Notes: generated from the sequence alone by a model not told the origin. A stretch of DNA of 64,000 bases from Bacteroidota bacterium (GCA_947479455.1 CANJZE010000003.1:84956-148955), one strand, 5' to 3'; counted from the stretch's first letter, positions 8,622 through 18,846 are shown. Program-made: numbers and translations.

Positions 8622-9662
8622 ATGGATATTTCAACCTTCATTAGCAATTTGCTCCTCGAGCACGACTGTGTAGTTATACCCGGTTTTGGAGGCTTTATAT
8701 GTAATTATAAGCCAGCAGAAATACATCCCATACTTCATACGGTTTCACCTCCTTCAAAAGCCATTTCATTCAATCGTAATTTGAAATCAAATGATGGGTT
8801 GCTGATAAATTTCATTGCGGAAAGCGGTAAGGTATCGTTTGTAGAAGCCGCTGAAGTGGTAAACACCTGGGTAAGATCATCCATGAGTTTGCTCAAAAAA
8901 AATGAAGAGGTATTGCTGCGTAAAATTGGAAAGCTTCATTATGATATTGAAAACAATCTTTTGTTTGAACCCGATGAAAGCACCAACTACCTAAAATCAT
9001 CTTTTGGTTTAAGAACGCTTGCGGTTGAGCCCATCATGCGCGGTAAGGTGATTGACTTCACCGAGAAATTTCAACAGGAAACCAAGCAGGTTGCCACAAA
9101 TAAAAAATCGTGGCGCATGGCTTCCATGATTTTACTACTTGCAGGTATTGCTACTCTCGCGCAATTGATGTGGACCGGTGTTGAAATAAAACGATTGAAC
9201 TTAGACGAAGCAAATGTTTTCAGTTTTGTCAACCGAATTTTTAAAGCAGAAGAACCTGAAATAAAACCTCTGCCTGTTGAAGTAACCATGCCTGTAGTGG
9301 TTACCGATACCGCAATAGGTGAAAATGCAGTGCCTATTAGTTCAGCAACTGTTACCGATCAAAATAATTCTACCGAACCACAAACGGAAGTTAAAAATGC
9401 GGTTCCTGTTCAAGCAGAAAATTCACTTTCTGCTTCACCACATACTTACTATATAATGATTGGTGCTTTTGCAGAAGAGAAAAATATTGAAGCCGCTAAA
9501 CAACGCTTGCAACAAAAATTTCCTGACTCAGTAATATTGGTAGAAAGAGGTAAGCGACTTACAAAACTTGGCTTCTCTGCGGGTGCTAATTTCTACCAAG
9601 CAAAAGCACAATTAGAAAGCGCACAGGAAGAAGATGCCTCTTACTGGTTGTTGAAGAAGTAA
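8622..9662 (+). CDS. HU-CCDC81 and SPOR domain protein, 346 aa
   Basis: This is a bitopic inner-membrane protein typical of Bacteroidota. Two HU-CCDC81-like modules occupy about residues 1-130 (VVIPGFGGFICNYKPAEIHP; LRKIGKLHYD). A single transmembrane helix lies near 168-187 (MASMILLLAGIATLAQLMW). A Pro/Val/Thr-rich linker leads to a C-terminal SPOR domain (about 268-344, HTYYIMIGAFAEEKNIEAA). SPOR domains bind glycan strands lacking stem peptides at the division septum. The HU-like part faces the cytosol, so the protein may link DNA or another partner to septal peptidoglycan; that link is inference. Confidence 0.85.
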   Translation: MDISTFISNLLLEHDCVVIPGFGGFICNYKPAEIHPILHTVSPPSKAISFNRNLKSNDGLLINFIAESGKVSFVEAAEVVNTWVRSSMSLLKKNEEVLLRKIGKLHYDIENNLLFEPDESTNYLKSSFGLRTLAVEPIMRGKVIDFTEKFQQETKQVATNKKSWRMASMILLLAGIATLAQLMWTGVEIKRLNLDEANVFSFVNRIFKAEEPEIKPLPVEVTMPVVVTDTAIGENAVPISSATVTDQNNSTEPQTEVKNAVPVQAENSLSASPHTYYIMIGAFAEEKNIEAAKQRLQQKFPDSVILVERGKRLTKLGFSAGANFYQAKAQLESAQEEDASYWLLKK

Positions 9663-9781
9663 ACGAGCAGTTTTTTTCTTAAAAAAGTGAGTCGGGTTGA
9701 CGAGCAATTACATTGACGTAAATGGTTTCTCAATCTTTAAAAGGATTTTGAGTTTAAGTTTTTAATTTTCGCCTTTTCATC

Positions 9782-9789
9782 TACATTCG
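9782..9789 (+). promoter_or_regulatory. Putative -7 box (TACATTCG)
   Basis: TACATTCGCC lies 31 bp upstream of the ATG at 9821. It is the same octamer at the same distance as before the T9SS gene at 1451. Confidence 0.4.
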
Positions 9790-9820
9790 CCCTCTCAATT
9801 TAGCACGCATAATCTTAACT

Positions 9821-12800
9821 ATGAACTGTAAATTTACGCGCCATTTAACCTTGTTGGTTTTCGCACTTTGTTTGAACTTTTTTCAAAAAGTTAATGCTAC
9901 CCATATCATGGGTTCCGATATTAGTTATCGTTGTTTAGGTGGTAACAACTACCAGGTGGTGGTAACGGTTTATCGCGACTGTAGCGGAGTGCAACCGGCT
10001 ACTTCAATTTTAGTTGATGTTACTTCTGCTTGCGGAACGAACACACTGACTTGCGATACAGTTCAAGAATTTAGTGCCATTGAGGTTTCGCAGCTTTGCC
10101 CGAGCGTAACGTCTACCTGTTCTGGTGGATCATTGCCGGGTGTTCAAATGTGGACCTATGTAGGTAATATTACTATTCTTCCAGGTTGCGGACTTTATAC
10201 TTTTTCTTACACCGATTGTTGCCGCAATACTTCAAACAATTTAGTTGACCCGGCTCCACCTAGTTTAGGTTTTGGAGTACAGGCAACCTTGAATAGTAAC
10301 CTGGTAAATTGTGACGATGCTCCTACCTTTACTTCATTACCCGTTCCTTACTTTTGTTTAAATCAAACCGTAAATTATTCGCATGGTGCGGTAGATACAG
10401 ATGGCGATTCATTGGTTTATACGCTAACTACACCCCTTAACGATTTAGGAGGCATGCAAACTTATCAAGGAACTTTTAGTGCTACCAATCCAATGCCTAC
10501 CGCAGGTGGTTTTGGTTTCGATACCCTGAGCGGGCAAATGACTTTTATACCAACTCAACAAGGAGTTTACGTTGTGGATGTTTTGGTTTCTGAATACCGT
10601 AACGGAGTATTGATTGGAACCACCATGCGCGATATTCAAATTGTAATTATTAATTGCAGTAATAACGCACCGGTAGTAGCTAATGGTTTATCACTTTCAA
10701 ATGTTACCGGTGGTGCGGTAATTGATGCCAACTCTTTAGGCGTTTGTCCGGGTTCTACTATTTCATTTACAATAAATGGTTACGATCCCGATGGCCAACC
10801 GGTGTTAGTAAGTTCAAATTTAGGCACCTCAATTCCTGCAGCTACTTTAGTCACAACACCTATAGGAGGTACAGATTCGGTGCAAGTAGTATTTACCTGG
10901 ACACCGACAGGTCTTGACACAGGTTTCAGATATTTTACTATTCAATTTGAAGATAACGCTTGTCCTATTACCGGTTTGCAACTGTTTACTTACGATATTA
11001 CCGTACTGGATGGAACCGATGCAGGACATGATCAACATTATTGTACAGCGGGAGGACCTGTTCAGGTAAACGTATATGGTGGAAATCATTTTAGTTGGAC
11101 TCCTACTACCGGCATGGTTAGCGCTAATGCAGATAGCTCTATTGTTTATTTTGCTCCTACGGATACTACTACCTATTATGTAGAAAGCGATTTACAGGGT
11201 GGTTGTAAAACCCGCGATACCATCGTTGTGTTTTTGGTGCATTCATTCGTTTCAAGCGTGTCAGCAACAGACGATACTATCTGTCTTAATTCAACCACTA
11301 CGCTTACTGCACTTGCATCCCCTTCGGCCGAAGCCCCATTTACTTATTCATGGGGACCGGCATATGGTGGAATACAATCGCCTACTACACCAAGTACAGA
11401 TGTAAGACCTGGTTCAAGCACCAACTATATTGTTACCATAACATCTGCGGCAGGTTGTGTTGTAAACGATACTATACGAATAGTTATCGAAGGTATTGGA
11501 CCGAAAGTGGCTATACTTACTTCTGCAAATTATGTTTGTCCGGGAACGCCAATCACTTTAAGTGCTTCGGTAAGCGCGCTAAGCTGCGGCCCTGTAGTTG
11601 ACCCTGCAGACCCCTGCTTACCAAACAGTACATTTAATTTGCAAGATTTGGGAGCCGGAACTGCTGTGGGAACGTATGGCATTACTCCTTACGCAGGTGC
11701 TTATGCCGATGAACGCATTCAGTTTATCTATCGCTCGTCTGAACTACAAGCCTTAGGATTAAAGGCAGGAGCAATTACAGATTTAGCCTTTAATGTTTCG
11801 CAAAAAGCGAGCACGCAGCCATATAAAAACTTCTCCATAAAAATGGGTTGTACTTCGCTTAGTTCTTTGCCTGCTACTTATACTCCAGGTTTGAATACGG
11901 TTTTAGTGCCGCAAACTTATTCATCAATTGCCGGATGGAATACACACACACTTGATACAGCCTTTAACTGGGATGGTTTTTCAAGCTTAATGATTGAAGT
12001 TTGTTATGATGGTATCACTTCTTCATCGGCTTATGATGCGGTTTATTATACACCTACAAGTTATCTCAACTCCGTATTATGGGGGGCAGCAAATTTGTCT
12101 ACTGCCTCAGGTTGCACCTCTATGACTTTCCCAACGCAAAGTCAAAACCGTCCCAATACCCGATTTGTAGTTTGCGAAGCACCTACCAATAATTATTCAT
12201 TCAATTGGACAGGAAATGATGGAAGCATTTTGCCCGATACTTCAACGGTATCGCTACCACTCAACCATGATGTTACTTATACATTAATTGTAAGCGATGG
12301 AATTTGTTCGGGCGATACCGCTATCAGTTTGTTTGTTGATTCATCGGTAGCCATTAGTGCGGGTAATGATACGGTTATTTGCAATGCCCAATCGGTGCAG
12401 TTAAATGCTTCATTACTTCACCCGGCTGTGCCTTACTGTGTACCTGGTTATAACATTACGCTAATACCTTATGCTGCTATTGCTCCTGCAGGTGCTGTTG
12501 GTTCAGGACCAAATCAAGATGATGTAGTTAGTAATAATATCCCCTTGCCTTTCGCATTCCAATTTTATTGCAACGCGGTAACTCAATATTTTATTTCGTC
12601 CAATGGGTTTATAAGTTTTAGTACAGGACAGGGAGCCGGTTGTTGTTCAGGTCAAAACTTGCCTAATGTAACTACACCAAATAATTTAGTGGCTTTGTGC
12701 TGGGAAGATTTAGCACCAAACTTAGGAGGCACTATCGATTATTTTGTTTCAGGAATAGCACCTAACCGCATTGCCGTTATTCGCTGGAATAATGTTTCCT

Positions 12801-14845
12801 ATTACAGTGGAGGTGGAAATATAACCGGTGAAATTCATTTGTATGAAAATGGAAACATCATTGAAACACATTTGTCGCAACAAAATAATCCGGGGCAAAT
12901 AAACACGATGGGATTAGAAGATGCAAATGGAATTAACGCTACCGTGCCGCCAGGTTATAATGCAGCCGCATGGGTAGTTACCTCACCTCTTGGTTTCCGG
13001 TTTACACCACAAAGTGCCGGAAATGCAATTTCAAGTTTGGCTTGGACACCTAATTACAATTTGTCGAATGATACCATTGCCAATCCAATTGCATCGCCAG
13101 ATACAACTATCAATTATGTAGTAACAGCAAACTTTACCAGTGGTTGTGTTACACGCGATACTGTACGCGTTTCAATTGGCAGTTTCCCTTATAGCCTCAA
13201 TGCAATGCCTGATACAATATGCCCGGGTGATTCTGCGCAGTTGAAGTTTAACGGAAATGGAGTTAGTTATTTATGGTCGCCTTCAAGTGTTTCTTCTGTA
13301 AATGCTCAAAATCCGTTCGCTTATCCGTCAAGTACTACTACATATCATGTCATTGCTTCTGATTCAGTTGGGTGTGGGGTGAGTGATTCGCTGGTAATTA
13401 ATGTGCGTAGCCATTCACCTATTCTGTTAGGAAACGACACGGTGATTTGCCCTACCGATTCAGTTTGGTTAGCTCCAAGTGGCGGACCTTATACTTCATA
13501 TCTTTGGTCAACCGGTCAAACAGTTTCTACAATCACTACGGCAAGTCAAAGTCAAAATTCACAAAACTATTTTGTGCGTGTAAACGATGGAACGTGTTTC
13601 TATAATTCAGATACGATTAACGTTGCCAAAGTTATTCTGAGTCAAATTGTTGTTCAGCCATCGGGCGATACGGCAGTATGTGTGGGTGATTCAATTCACC
13701 TTTCGGGTGATGGCGGTTACCAGTCCTATTTGTGGAGCAATGGACAAACTTCGCAAGTAGTAATCATTGATGTCGCAGGTTTCTATACCTATACTGCTAT
13801 TGATACAAATGGGTGCGTTTTGCAAGCACAGGATACCGCATTTGTAGTAGCGGTGCAACATCCAAGTGCCGATATTATTGCTAACCCGGCAACTATTTGT
13901 ATTGGTCAAACAACGGCACTTCTTTTTGTAAATGCCGATAGCGGAGTTGTTCACTTATGGAATCCGGGAAATGTGTTTGCTGACACGCTTATGGTAAATA
14001 ATGCAGGCACCTATTATTTGCTTGCTAACAACAACGGCTGTAGTTCACTTGACTCGGTAGAAGTAGCCGCTGTTATGCCTCCCGTGCTTGATTTAGGTGC
14101 CGACCAGAATCTTTGTAGTTGTGATACCTCGGTTACGCTTAGTTCAGATATCACTGCTGCACATTATGCCTGGTCAACTTCTGATTCTACACAAAGTATT
14201 ACCATCACCCATCAAGGAAGTTATTTACTTACAGTAACCGATGCTAATGGTTGTGTGGCAAAAGACTCTGTTTACGTTGCACTTCATTGCTTAACCGTAG
14301 ATGCATTTGTTGCCGACCCGGTAACAGCCCAGGTTTTTGCAGGGCAAAATGCAGTGCTTGATGTAAACAGCAGTTACGCTTCCACGTTTGCGTATATGTG
14401 GACTCCCGGAATTTATTTAAGCGATTCTACGTTTAAGCAAGCACATGTTTCGCGACCACAAGTCACTACTACTTATTGGGTAGCGGTGATGGATGTAACG
14501 AGCGGTTGTGTAGCCTATGATAGTGTGGTGTTAACAGTTATACCACCGGGTGTTCCGCCAATGCCAAATGCATTTTCTCCAAATGGTGACGGACATAATG
14601 ATACATATGGCCCTTACATTTCACCATCGCTGCAAGGGGTTTATACCATTGTGAGTTTGACTATTTACAATCGTTGGGGTCAATTGATTTACAGTAGTAA
14701 TACTTCTTGGGATGGAACATTCAACGGGGTGCTACAACCGGCCGATACTTATGTTTATTATATCACAATGCAAGGTCCTGACCAGAATAATCCGAGCGTA
14801 ATGGTTCAATACACTTACACCGGTTCGTTCTCCTTGTTGCATTAA
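9821..14845 (+). CDS. Giant secreted protein with T9SS type B (gliding-motility-associated) C-terminal domain, 1674 aa
   Basis: The signal peptide ends near VNATHIMGSD at about residue 27. The first 280 residues, THIMGSDISYRCLGGNNYQV onward, form the conserved N-terminal domain often seen in large Bacteroidota adhesin-like proteins. PKD/Ig-like and beta-sandwich modules follow (repeated motifs such as SYLWSNGQTS and DLGADQNLCSC), with an inserted jelly-roll-like region near residues 880-1070. The C-terminus is a type B sorting domain: PPMPNAFSPNGDGHNDTY, then IYNRWGQLIYSS and SWDGTFNG. It is probably surface-anchored or released through the T9SS and used in adhesion. Cys residues are frequent. 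The ligand is unknown. Confidence 0.85.
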   Translation: MNCKFTRHLTLLVFALCLNFFQKVNATHIMGSDISYRCLGGNNYQVVVTVYRDCSGVQPATSILVDVTSACGTNTLTCDTVQEFSAIEVSQLCPSVTSTCSGGSLPGVQMWTYVGNITILPGCGLYTFSYTDCCRNTSNNLVDPAPPSLGFGVQATLNSNLVNCDDAPTFTSLPVPYFCLNQTVNYSHGAVDTDGDSLVYTLTTPLNDLGGMQTYQGTFSATNPMPTAGGFGFDTLSGQMTFIPTQQGVYVVDVLVSEYRNGVLIGTTMRDIQIVIINCSNNAPVVANGLSLSNVTGGAVIDANSLGVCPGSTISFTINGYDPDGQPVLVSSNLGTSIPAATLVTTPIGGTDSVQVVFTWTPTGLDTGFRYFTIQFEDNACPITGLQLFTYDITVLDGTDAGHDQHYCTAGGPVQVNVYGGNHFSWTPTTGMVSANADSSIVYFAPTDTTTYYVESDLQGGCKTRDTIVVFLVHSFVSSVSATDDTICLNSTTTLTALASPSAEAPFTYSWGPAYGGIQSPTTPSTDVRPGSSTNYIVTITSAAGCVVNDTIRIVIEGIGPKVAILTSANYVCPGTPITLSASVSALSCGPVVDPADPCLPNSTFNLQDLGAGTAVGTYGITPYAGAYADERIQFIYRSSELQALGLKAGAITDLAFNVSQKASTQPYKNFSIKMGCTSLSSLPATYTPGLNTVLVPQTYSSIAGWNTHTLDTAFNWDGFSSLMIEVCYDGITSSSAYDAVYYTPTSYLNSVLWGAANLSTASGCTSMTFPTQSQNRPNTRFVVCEAPTNNYSFNWTGNDGSILPDTSTVSLPLNHDVTYTLIVSDGICSGDTAISLFVDSSVAISAGNDTVICNAQSVQLNASLLHPAVPYCVPGYNITLIPYAAIAPAGAVGSGPNQDDVVSNNIPLPFAFQFYCNAVTQYFISSNGFISFSTGQGAGCCSGQNLPNVTTPNNLVALCWEDLAPNLGGTIDYFVSGIAPNRIAVIRWNNVSYYSGGGNITGEIHLYENGNIIETHLSQQNNPGQINTMGLEDANGINATVPPGYNAAAWVVTSPLGFRFTPQSAGNAISSLAWTPNYNLSNDTIANPIASPDTTINYVVTANFTSGCVTRDTVRVSIGSFPYSLNAMPDTICPGDSAQLKFNGNGVSYLWSPSSVSSVNAQNPFAYPSSTTTYHVIASDSVGCGVSDSLVINVRSHSPILLGNDTVICPTDSVWLAPSGGPYTSYLWSTGQTVSTITTASQSQNSQNYFVRVNDGTCFYNSDTINVAKVILSQIVVQPSGDTAVCVGDSIHLSGDGGYQSYLWSNGQTSQVVIIDVAGFYTYTAIDTNGCVLQAQDTAFVVAVQHPSADIIANPATICIGQTTALLFVNADSGVVHLWNPGNVFADTLMVNNAGTYYLLANNNGCSSLDSVEVAAVMPPVLDLGADQNLCSCDTSVTLSSDITAAHYAWSTSDSTQSITITHQGSYLLTVTDANGCVAKDSVYVALHCLTVDAFVADPVTAQVFAGQNAVLDVNSSYASTFAYMWTPGIYLSDSTFKQAHVSRPQVTTTYWVAVMDVTSGCVAYDSVVLTVIPPGVPPMPNAFSPNGDGHNDTYGPYISPSLQGVYTIVSLTIYNRWGQLIYSSNTSWDGTFNGVLQPADTYVYYITMQGPDQNNPSVMVQYTYTGSFSLLH

Positions 14846-14869
14846 TATTTTTCGATAAAATTTAAATCT

Positions 14870-14907
14870 CAAAATGCCATTTTTTTTAAATGGCATTTTG
14901 TTTTTTT
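14870..14907 (+). terminator. Rho-independent terminator
   Basis: A perfect 13-bp stem (CAAAATGCCATTT / AAATGGCATTTTG) with a T5 loop is followed by seven T residues, 25 bp after the stop of the giant T9SS gene. Confidence 0.9.
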
Positions 14908-14988
14908 AAAAACTGTTGAGATGATAAATCCTTCTTGGATTAACGTTCTGGTTTTCTTGTGGTGTTTTGTATTTTGCCGCTGCAACTC

Positions 14989-16839
14989 ATGAAGAAAAAA
15001 ATAGCAACACTTGAGGAAACGAATGTGGTAAGTATGCTCTTTGTATTGGGTTTGCTAGCCGGTGGCTGCGTCTGTTTCTGGAACCAACTGGAAGATGCTT
15101 CACTTTTGCCGCGTATATTTTTTGTGGCAGCCTGGTTATTACTTTTTTCTCCTCTGGTTTACAAAATTTTTATGAAGGCCGAAGCTAAATTTCATTTAGC
15201 AGATGCTGCTTTTTTTGTTTATATGGGTATGCATTTTGTGTCCATTGTTCAATGTATCAACAAGCCGGAAGGGGTCTTTGCTTCGGTGAAAATTTTTTTT
15301 GTCTTTTTTTCATATTTAATTTTTAGGATTTGCCTGCAGCAAAAAGCAATAACAGAAAAAGCATTACTTAAAACAGTGACGGTAATATGTGCCGTATATT
15401 TTGTTTTTGCTTTTATTCAACTGCTACATTTACTAGAGGCAGGAAAAGCAACAGGCGATAACCTATACGCTGTAACAGGATTAGCAGGACATAAAAATCT
15501 GTATTCATGCTTTTTATTCCTCACCAATTTTTTGCTTTTGATTTTAGTGATTAATGAAAAAGGTTTTTGGAAAACGTTCGCTTTAGTAATGATATTGTTG
15601 CAGTTAAGCCTGATTTTTGTATTGCAAACGCGCTCTATATTTTTAGCTTTAGCTAGTTCAATTTTTATTAGTACAGCTATCTGCTTTTGGATATTTGGTA
15701 AGCATACGTTGAACATTGCTAAAAAAGTAGCGGTACCTTTGTTTGTTGTGTTTGTGGGGGTGATTGTTTTTTATGCCATTAATGGAAATCTTCACGAGTT
15801 GTTAGAGCGGTTTAACGTTTTTCATTATGCAAATTCAGCTACCGGTGCCGAAAGAAGATTTGTTTGGTACAAATGCCGAATGATGATTCATGACCATTGG
15901 TTGGCTGGTGTGGGAGCCGGAAATTGGATGTTGATTTATCCTTGCTATAGTATCAATGGCTTGTTTCGTTCGCAATACTTGAATGTGGTTTTTTTGCAAC
16001 CGCACAACGATTTTTTAGGTGTGTGGTGCGAGTTGGGTATCGTTGGTTTGATTTCGTATCTTTTCATTTTCGCCTTCTTGATCGTTCATTTAGGAAAAAA
16101 AATAAGAAATGAAAAAGCGTTCGCTCAACAAATTATTCCAATATTTTTAGTTGCACAGTTAATTGGGTTTTTGATTTTTAGTTATTTTGATTTTCCGAAA
16201 GAAAGAATTGAATTGCAAATGTTGTTTGCTCTATCTATTACAATTGTTTCTAACAGAGTAGAAGGAGGGGTAAAAATTTTTGCAGCGCAGAAAAAACTTG
16301 TTCTAACGGCATTAATATTATTCTATGTTCTTACTGCGGGCAGCGCTGTAGGTCTTGTTTCCCGAATGAAAAGTGATTCTCTTATGAGAGAACTTTTAGC
16401 TGCTAAAGTAAGAGGTGATCATAAAAGTGTTTTGGAACTCTCACGAATGATGCAAAATCCTTTTTCAAATCTAACTTCTTTATCAGTTCCTCATAAATGG
16501 TACGAAGGTGTAGCAGCCTATGAATTGAAACAATATGAGCTGGCGTACGACTGTTTTTCTATTGCTAAAACGCAGGCGCCTTATAATCATAACGTGCTCA
16601 ATAACCTTGGTGCACTAGAGGGATATTATCAGCGCTACGATAAAGCGCTTTCATATTTTCACGAATCGCTACGTATTGATAACAAGAATGACGACACACG
16701 TTTTAATGTAGCATATATGCTTTATCAGCTAAAACGTTATGATGAAGCGATTGATACAGTTAGTAAAGTTTGGTCAAACGAAACGCGAAAGCAAGAATTC
16801 ATTCGCGTTATTTCAGCTAAGAAAGATTCTTTGAAGTGA
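14989..16839 (+). CDS. O-antigen ligase/Wzy-like membrane protein with C-terminal TPRs, 616 aa
   Basis: About 12 transmembrane helices fill residues 1-450. The Wzy_C/O-antigen ligase pattern is visible: AGHKNLYSCFLFLTNF, then RRFVWYKCRMMIHDHWLAGV, then the periplasmic QPHNDFLGVWCELGIVGL. The last 120 residues hold tetratricopeptide-type repeats (NVLNNLGALEGYYQRYDKAL). Members polymerise or transfer polysaccharide at the periplasmic face, or glycosylate proteins. The ATG at 14989 (MKKKIATLEE) is chosen over an in-frame start at 14959. No other glycan genes are adjacent, so it could be an orphan ligase acting on T9SS cargo or LPS; that is inference. Confidence 0.8.
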   Translation: MKKKIATLEETNVVSMLFVLGLLAGGCVCFWNQLEDASLLPRIFFVAAWLLLFSPLVYKIFMKAEAKFHLADAAFFVYMGMHFVSIVQCINKPEGVFASVKIFFVFFSYLIFRICLQQKAITEKALLKTVTVICAVYFVFAFIQLLHLLEAGKATGDNLYAVTGLAGHKNLYSCFLFLTNFLLLILVINEKGFWKTFALVMILLQLSLIFVLQTRSIFLALASSIFISTAICFWIFGKHTLNIAKKVAVPLFVVFVGVIVFYAINGNLHELLERFNVFHYANSATGAERRFVWYKCRMMIHDHWLAGVGAGNWMLIYPCYSINGLFRSQYLNVVFLQPHNDFLGVWCELGIVGLISYLFIFAFLIVHLGKKIRNEKAFAQQIIPIFLVAQLIGFLIFSYFDFPKERIELQMLFALSITIVSNRVEGGVKIFAAQKKLVLTALILFYVLTAGSAVGLVSRMKSDSLMRELLAAKVRGDHKSVLELSRMMQNPFSNLTSLSVPHKWYEGVAAYELKQYELAYDCFSIAKTQAPYNHNVLNNLGALEGYYQRYDKALSYFHESLRIDNKNDDTRFNVAYMLYQLKRYDEAIDTVSKVWSNETRKQEFIRVISAKKDSLK

Positions 16840-16895
16840 GGAGAGTTTTCATATTACGGTTAAACAATTACACTAGCAGCCATAAATTTTTTTTT

Positions 16896-17971
16896 ATGGA
16901 AAAACACATACTCTCTATTGCCTTGTTTTTTGCTTCTATATCAATGGTTAATGCCATTGTAGTTTCTCCAAATTCTGCCTGTGCAGGATCTACCTTTACG
17001 ATCACTATAACGGGAGTAAATTATACTGCAGCATCAAGCCCTTGCTCTTCTATTAATCTAAATGTAGCGGGACTTACTTCTGGATCCAACACCAATGTAG
17101 TGGCTCATCCAACAAACATGAGTATTGCTTCTTCTACTATGACTATGACGTTTACGTTGCCCGGTAACTTTACTCCAGGCTCTTACGGGGTGAACATGCA
17201 TTCTGGTTGCCCGAATGTAGGTAGCTGTTCCAATTGTTTTACGGTTGAGGCCATTCCTCAAATAGTAGGAAATGTTTCCGGCCCGCTTTCTGTTTGCGCG
17301 GGGTCTACTGCAACATACGCTGTAGCTAGTGCTGCCGGTGCCATTAACTATAATTGGACATTACCCGGTGGCTGGACGATAAACGGAGCTAGCAATTCGA
17401 ATCAGATTGAAGTAGTAACTTCTAGCACGGGAGGTAATGTTAGCGTAGCGCCTAACAGTACGCTTTGCGGAATGGGTAGTGCGGTTTCGCTTGGGATAAC
17501 GGTGGTTAACGGTCCTCCGGCTGCTAATACAATTAGTGCAAATGGCGCTTTACTCACTTCGAGCAGTTCATCGGCAAGTCAACAATGGTATTTAGATGGT
17601 AACCTTATAGCAGGGGCAATAGGGCAAACGTTTACTGCTTTGGTAACAGGTGATTATACCGTGGTTGAATCCAATTTGTGTGGTGCAGGAGCGGCTTCAA
17701 ATTCAGTACATGTTGTAATTAGTGGTGTCAATCGTTTAACCAGCAATAAGATTTACATTTATCCTAATCCCGTGAGCGATAATTTGTTTATTGAAAATGG
17801 AAATGCTGTTGCTATAAAAGTTGAACTTTTTCATTAGAAGGAAAACTGGTTCAAAATATTTCGGTTGAAAAAAATGCTTCATTGAGTTTGAAGAACCTTG
17901 CTAAAGGAATTTATAACATGAAAGTAACCAACGGAACTTCAATTAGTTTCGATAAAATTATAAAACAATAA
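16896..17971 (+). pseudogene. T9SS type A sorting domain protein interrupted by a -1 frameshift in the sorting domain
   Basis: The frame starts at ATG 16896 with signal peptide MEKHILSIALFFASISMVNA, followed by Ig-like modules (SPNSACAGSTFTITITGVN; VSGPLSVCAGSTATYAV). A type A sorting domain then begins: KIYIYPNPVSDNLFIENG. At 17827-17831 the run of five T residues is followed by a stop (17835-17837). In the next frame the sorting domain continues as LEGKLVQNISVEKNASLSL, then LAKGIYNMKVTNG and ISFDKIIKQ, with a stop at 17969-17971. One extra T would restore an intact 358-aa protein. It is either a sequencing error at a homopolymer, a phase-variable tract, or true loss of the T9SS signal. Confidence 0.85.
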
Positions 17972-18018
17972 GAGTGAAATTCTTTGTTGGTAAGACTATC
18001 AACTATTGTAGGTAAACA

Positions 18019-18047
18019 AAAACGGGTTTCAATAAGAGGCCCGTTTT
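18019..18047. terminator. Bidirectional terminator between convergent genes
   Basis: The stem AAAACGGG / CCCGTTTT with a 13-nt loop overlaps the stop codon of the minus-strand FGE-like gene. It is A-rich on one side and T-rich on the other, so it can serve both directions. Confidence 0.65.
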
Positions 18048-18789
18048 AGTTTGCATCAAGCACCAAACGAAAACCGCAGTTTTGTTTATGATGGTCGTAA
18101 ACATTTCTGTTACGCGCTTTGTTGTAACATCGCTCTTCCCCACTTCGCCATGAACCACCGCGTACCACTCTAAAAATTGCATTCTTGTTATTACACGGAT
18201 TTTCTGGCTTGCTTTCTTTATAATAGTTAGGATTCCACCAATCGCTACAAAGTTCCCAAACGTTTCCGCTCATATCATAGATGCCGAGCTCATTCGGTTG
18301 CTTTTGCCCAACAATATGTGTTTTCTCCTCGGCATTATCTCTTACCCAACCCACCGCAAACAAACTATCGCTGCCGCTGTAACGGTAACCTTTTGTTTTC
18401 TTCCCCCCCATGCAGGCGTATTCCCATTCGGCTTCGGTGGGTAAGCGATAATGTTTACCTGTTAGTTTATTCAGTTCAATCAAAAACTCATTTACCATTT
18501 CAGGGGTGGCTTCTTCCACAGGGCATTCATCACAATCATTAAAGAACGATGGATTAGTTCTCATCACATATTGCCATAATCCTTGTGCGACTTCGTATTT
18601 GCCAATGTAAAAACTATTGAGCTTAACCGTGTGCACCGGCTTTTCGTTTTGTTCTCCGGTGTTACTGCCCATTCCAAAACTTCCGCCTTCTACAAAAATC
18701 ATTAGCGGTGCTACACTATCGGAAGATGCTGAGGCATGTATACAGAAGAGACAGCAAAGAAAGACAGATAGAGTTTTAGGTACGTACAT
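18046..18789 (-). CDS. Formylglycine-generating-enzyme-like (SUMF1/FGE-sulfatase) domain protein, 247 aa
   Basis: The signal peptide covers about residues 1-22. The FGE-like fold follows, with signatures FVEGGSFGMGSNTGEQNE, KHYRLPTEAEWEYACMGG, GIYDMSGNVWELCSDWW and FRVVRGGSWRSGEERC. In true FGE two redox-active cysteines flank the motif after RGGS. Here the first position is not Cys (WRSGEERC), so sulfatase-type oxidase activity is doubtful. The domain is also used in gliding and T9SS lipoproteins (GldJ/GldK) and as a ligand-binding scaffold. No sulfatase gene is in the window. The gene is secreted and single, convergent with the frameshifted T9SS gene. Confidence 0.85.
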   Translation of the reverse strand: MYVPKTLSVFLCCLFCIHASASSDSVAPLMIFVEGGSFGMGSNTGEQNEKPVHTVKLNSFYIGKYEVAQGLWQYVMRTNPSFFNDCDECPVEEATPEMVNEFLIELNKLTGKHYRLPTEAEWEYACMGGKKTKGYRYSGSDSLFAVGWVRDNAEEKTHIVGQKQPNELGIYDMSGNVWELCSDWWNPNYYKESKPENPCNNKNAIFRVVRGGSWRSGEERCYNKARNRNVYDHHKQNCGFRLVLDAN

Positions 18790-18846
18790 ATGTATTTTTT
18801 TATACCAACCCTAACTTCGCACAGCGGAACAAGGGAAGGGTATTTA

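Noticed and set aside
17827-17837. Programmed ribosomal frameshift in the T9SS gene
   Set aside because: T5 followed by CAT is not a classical slippery heptamer and no downstream pseudoknot is evident; an indel at a homopolymer is simpler.
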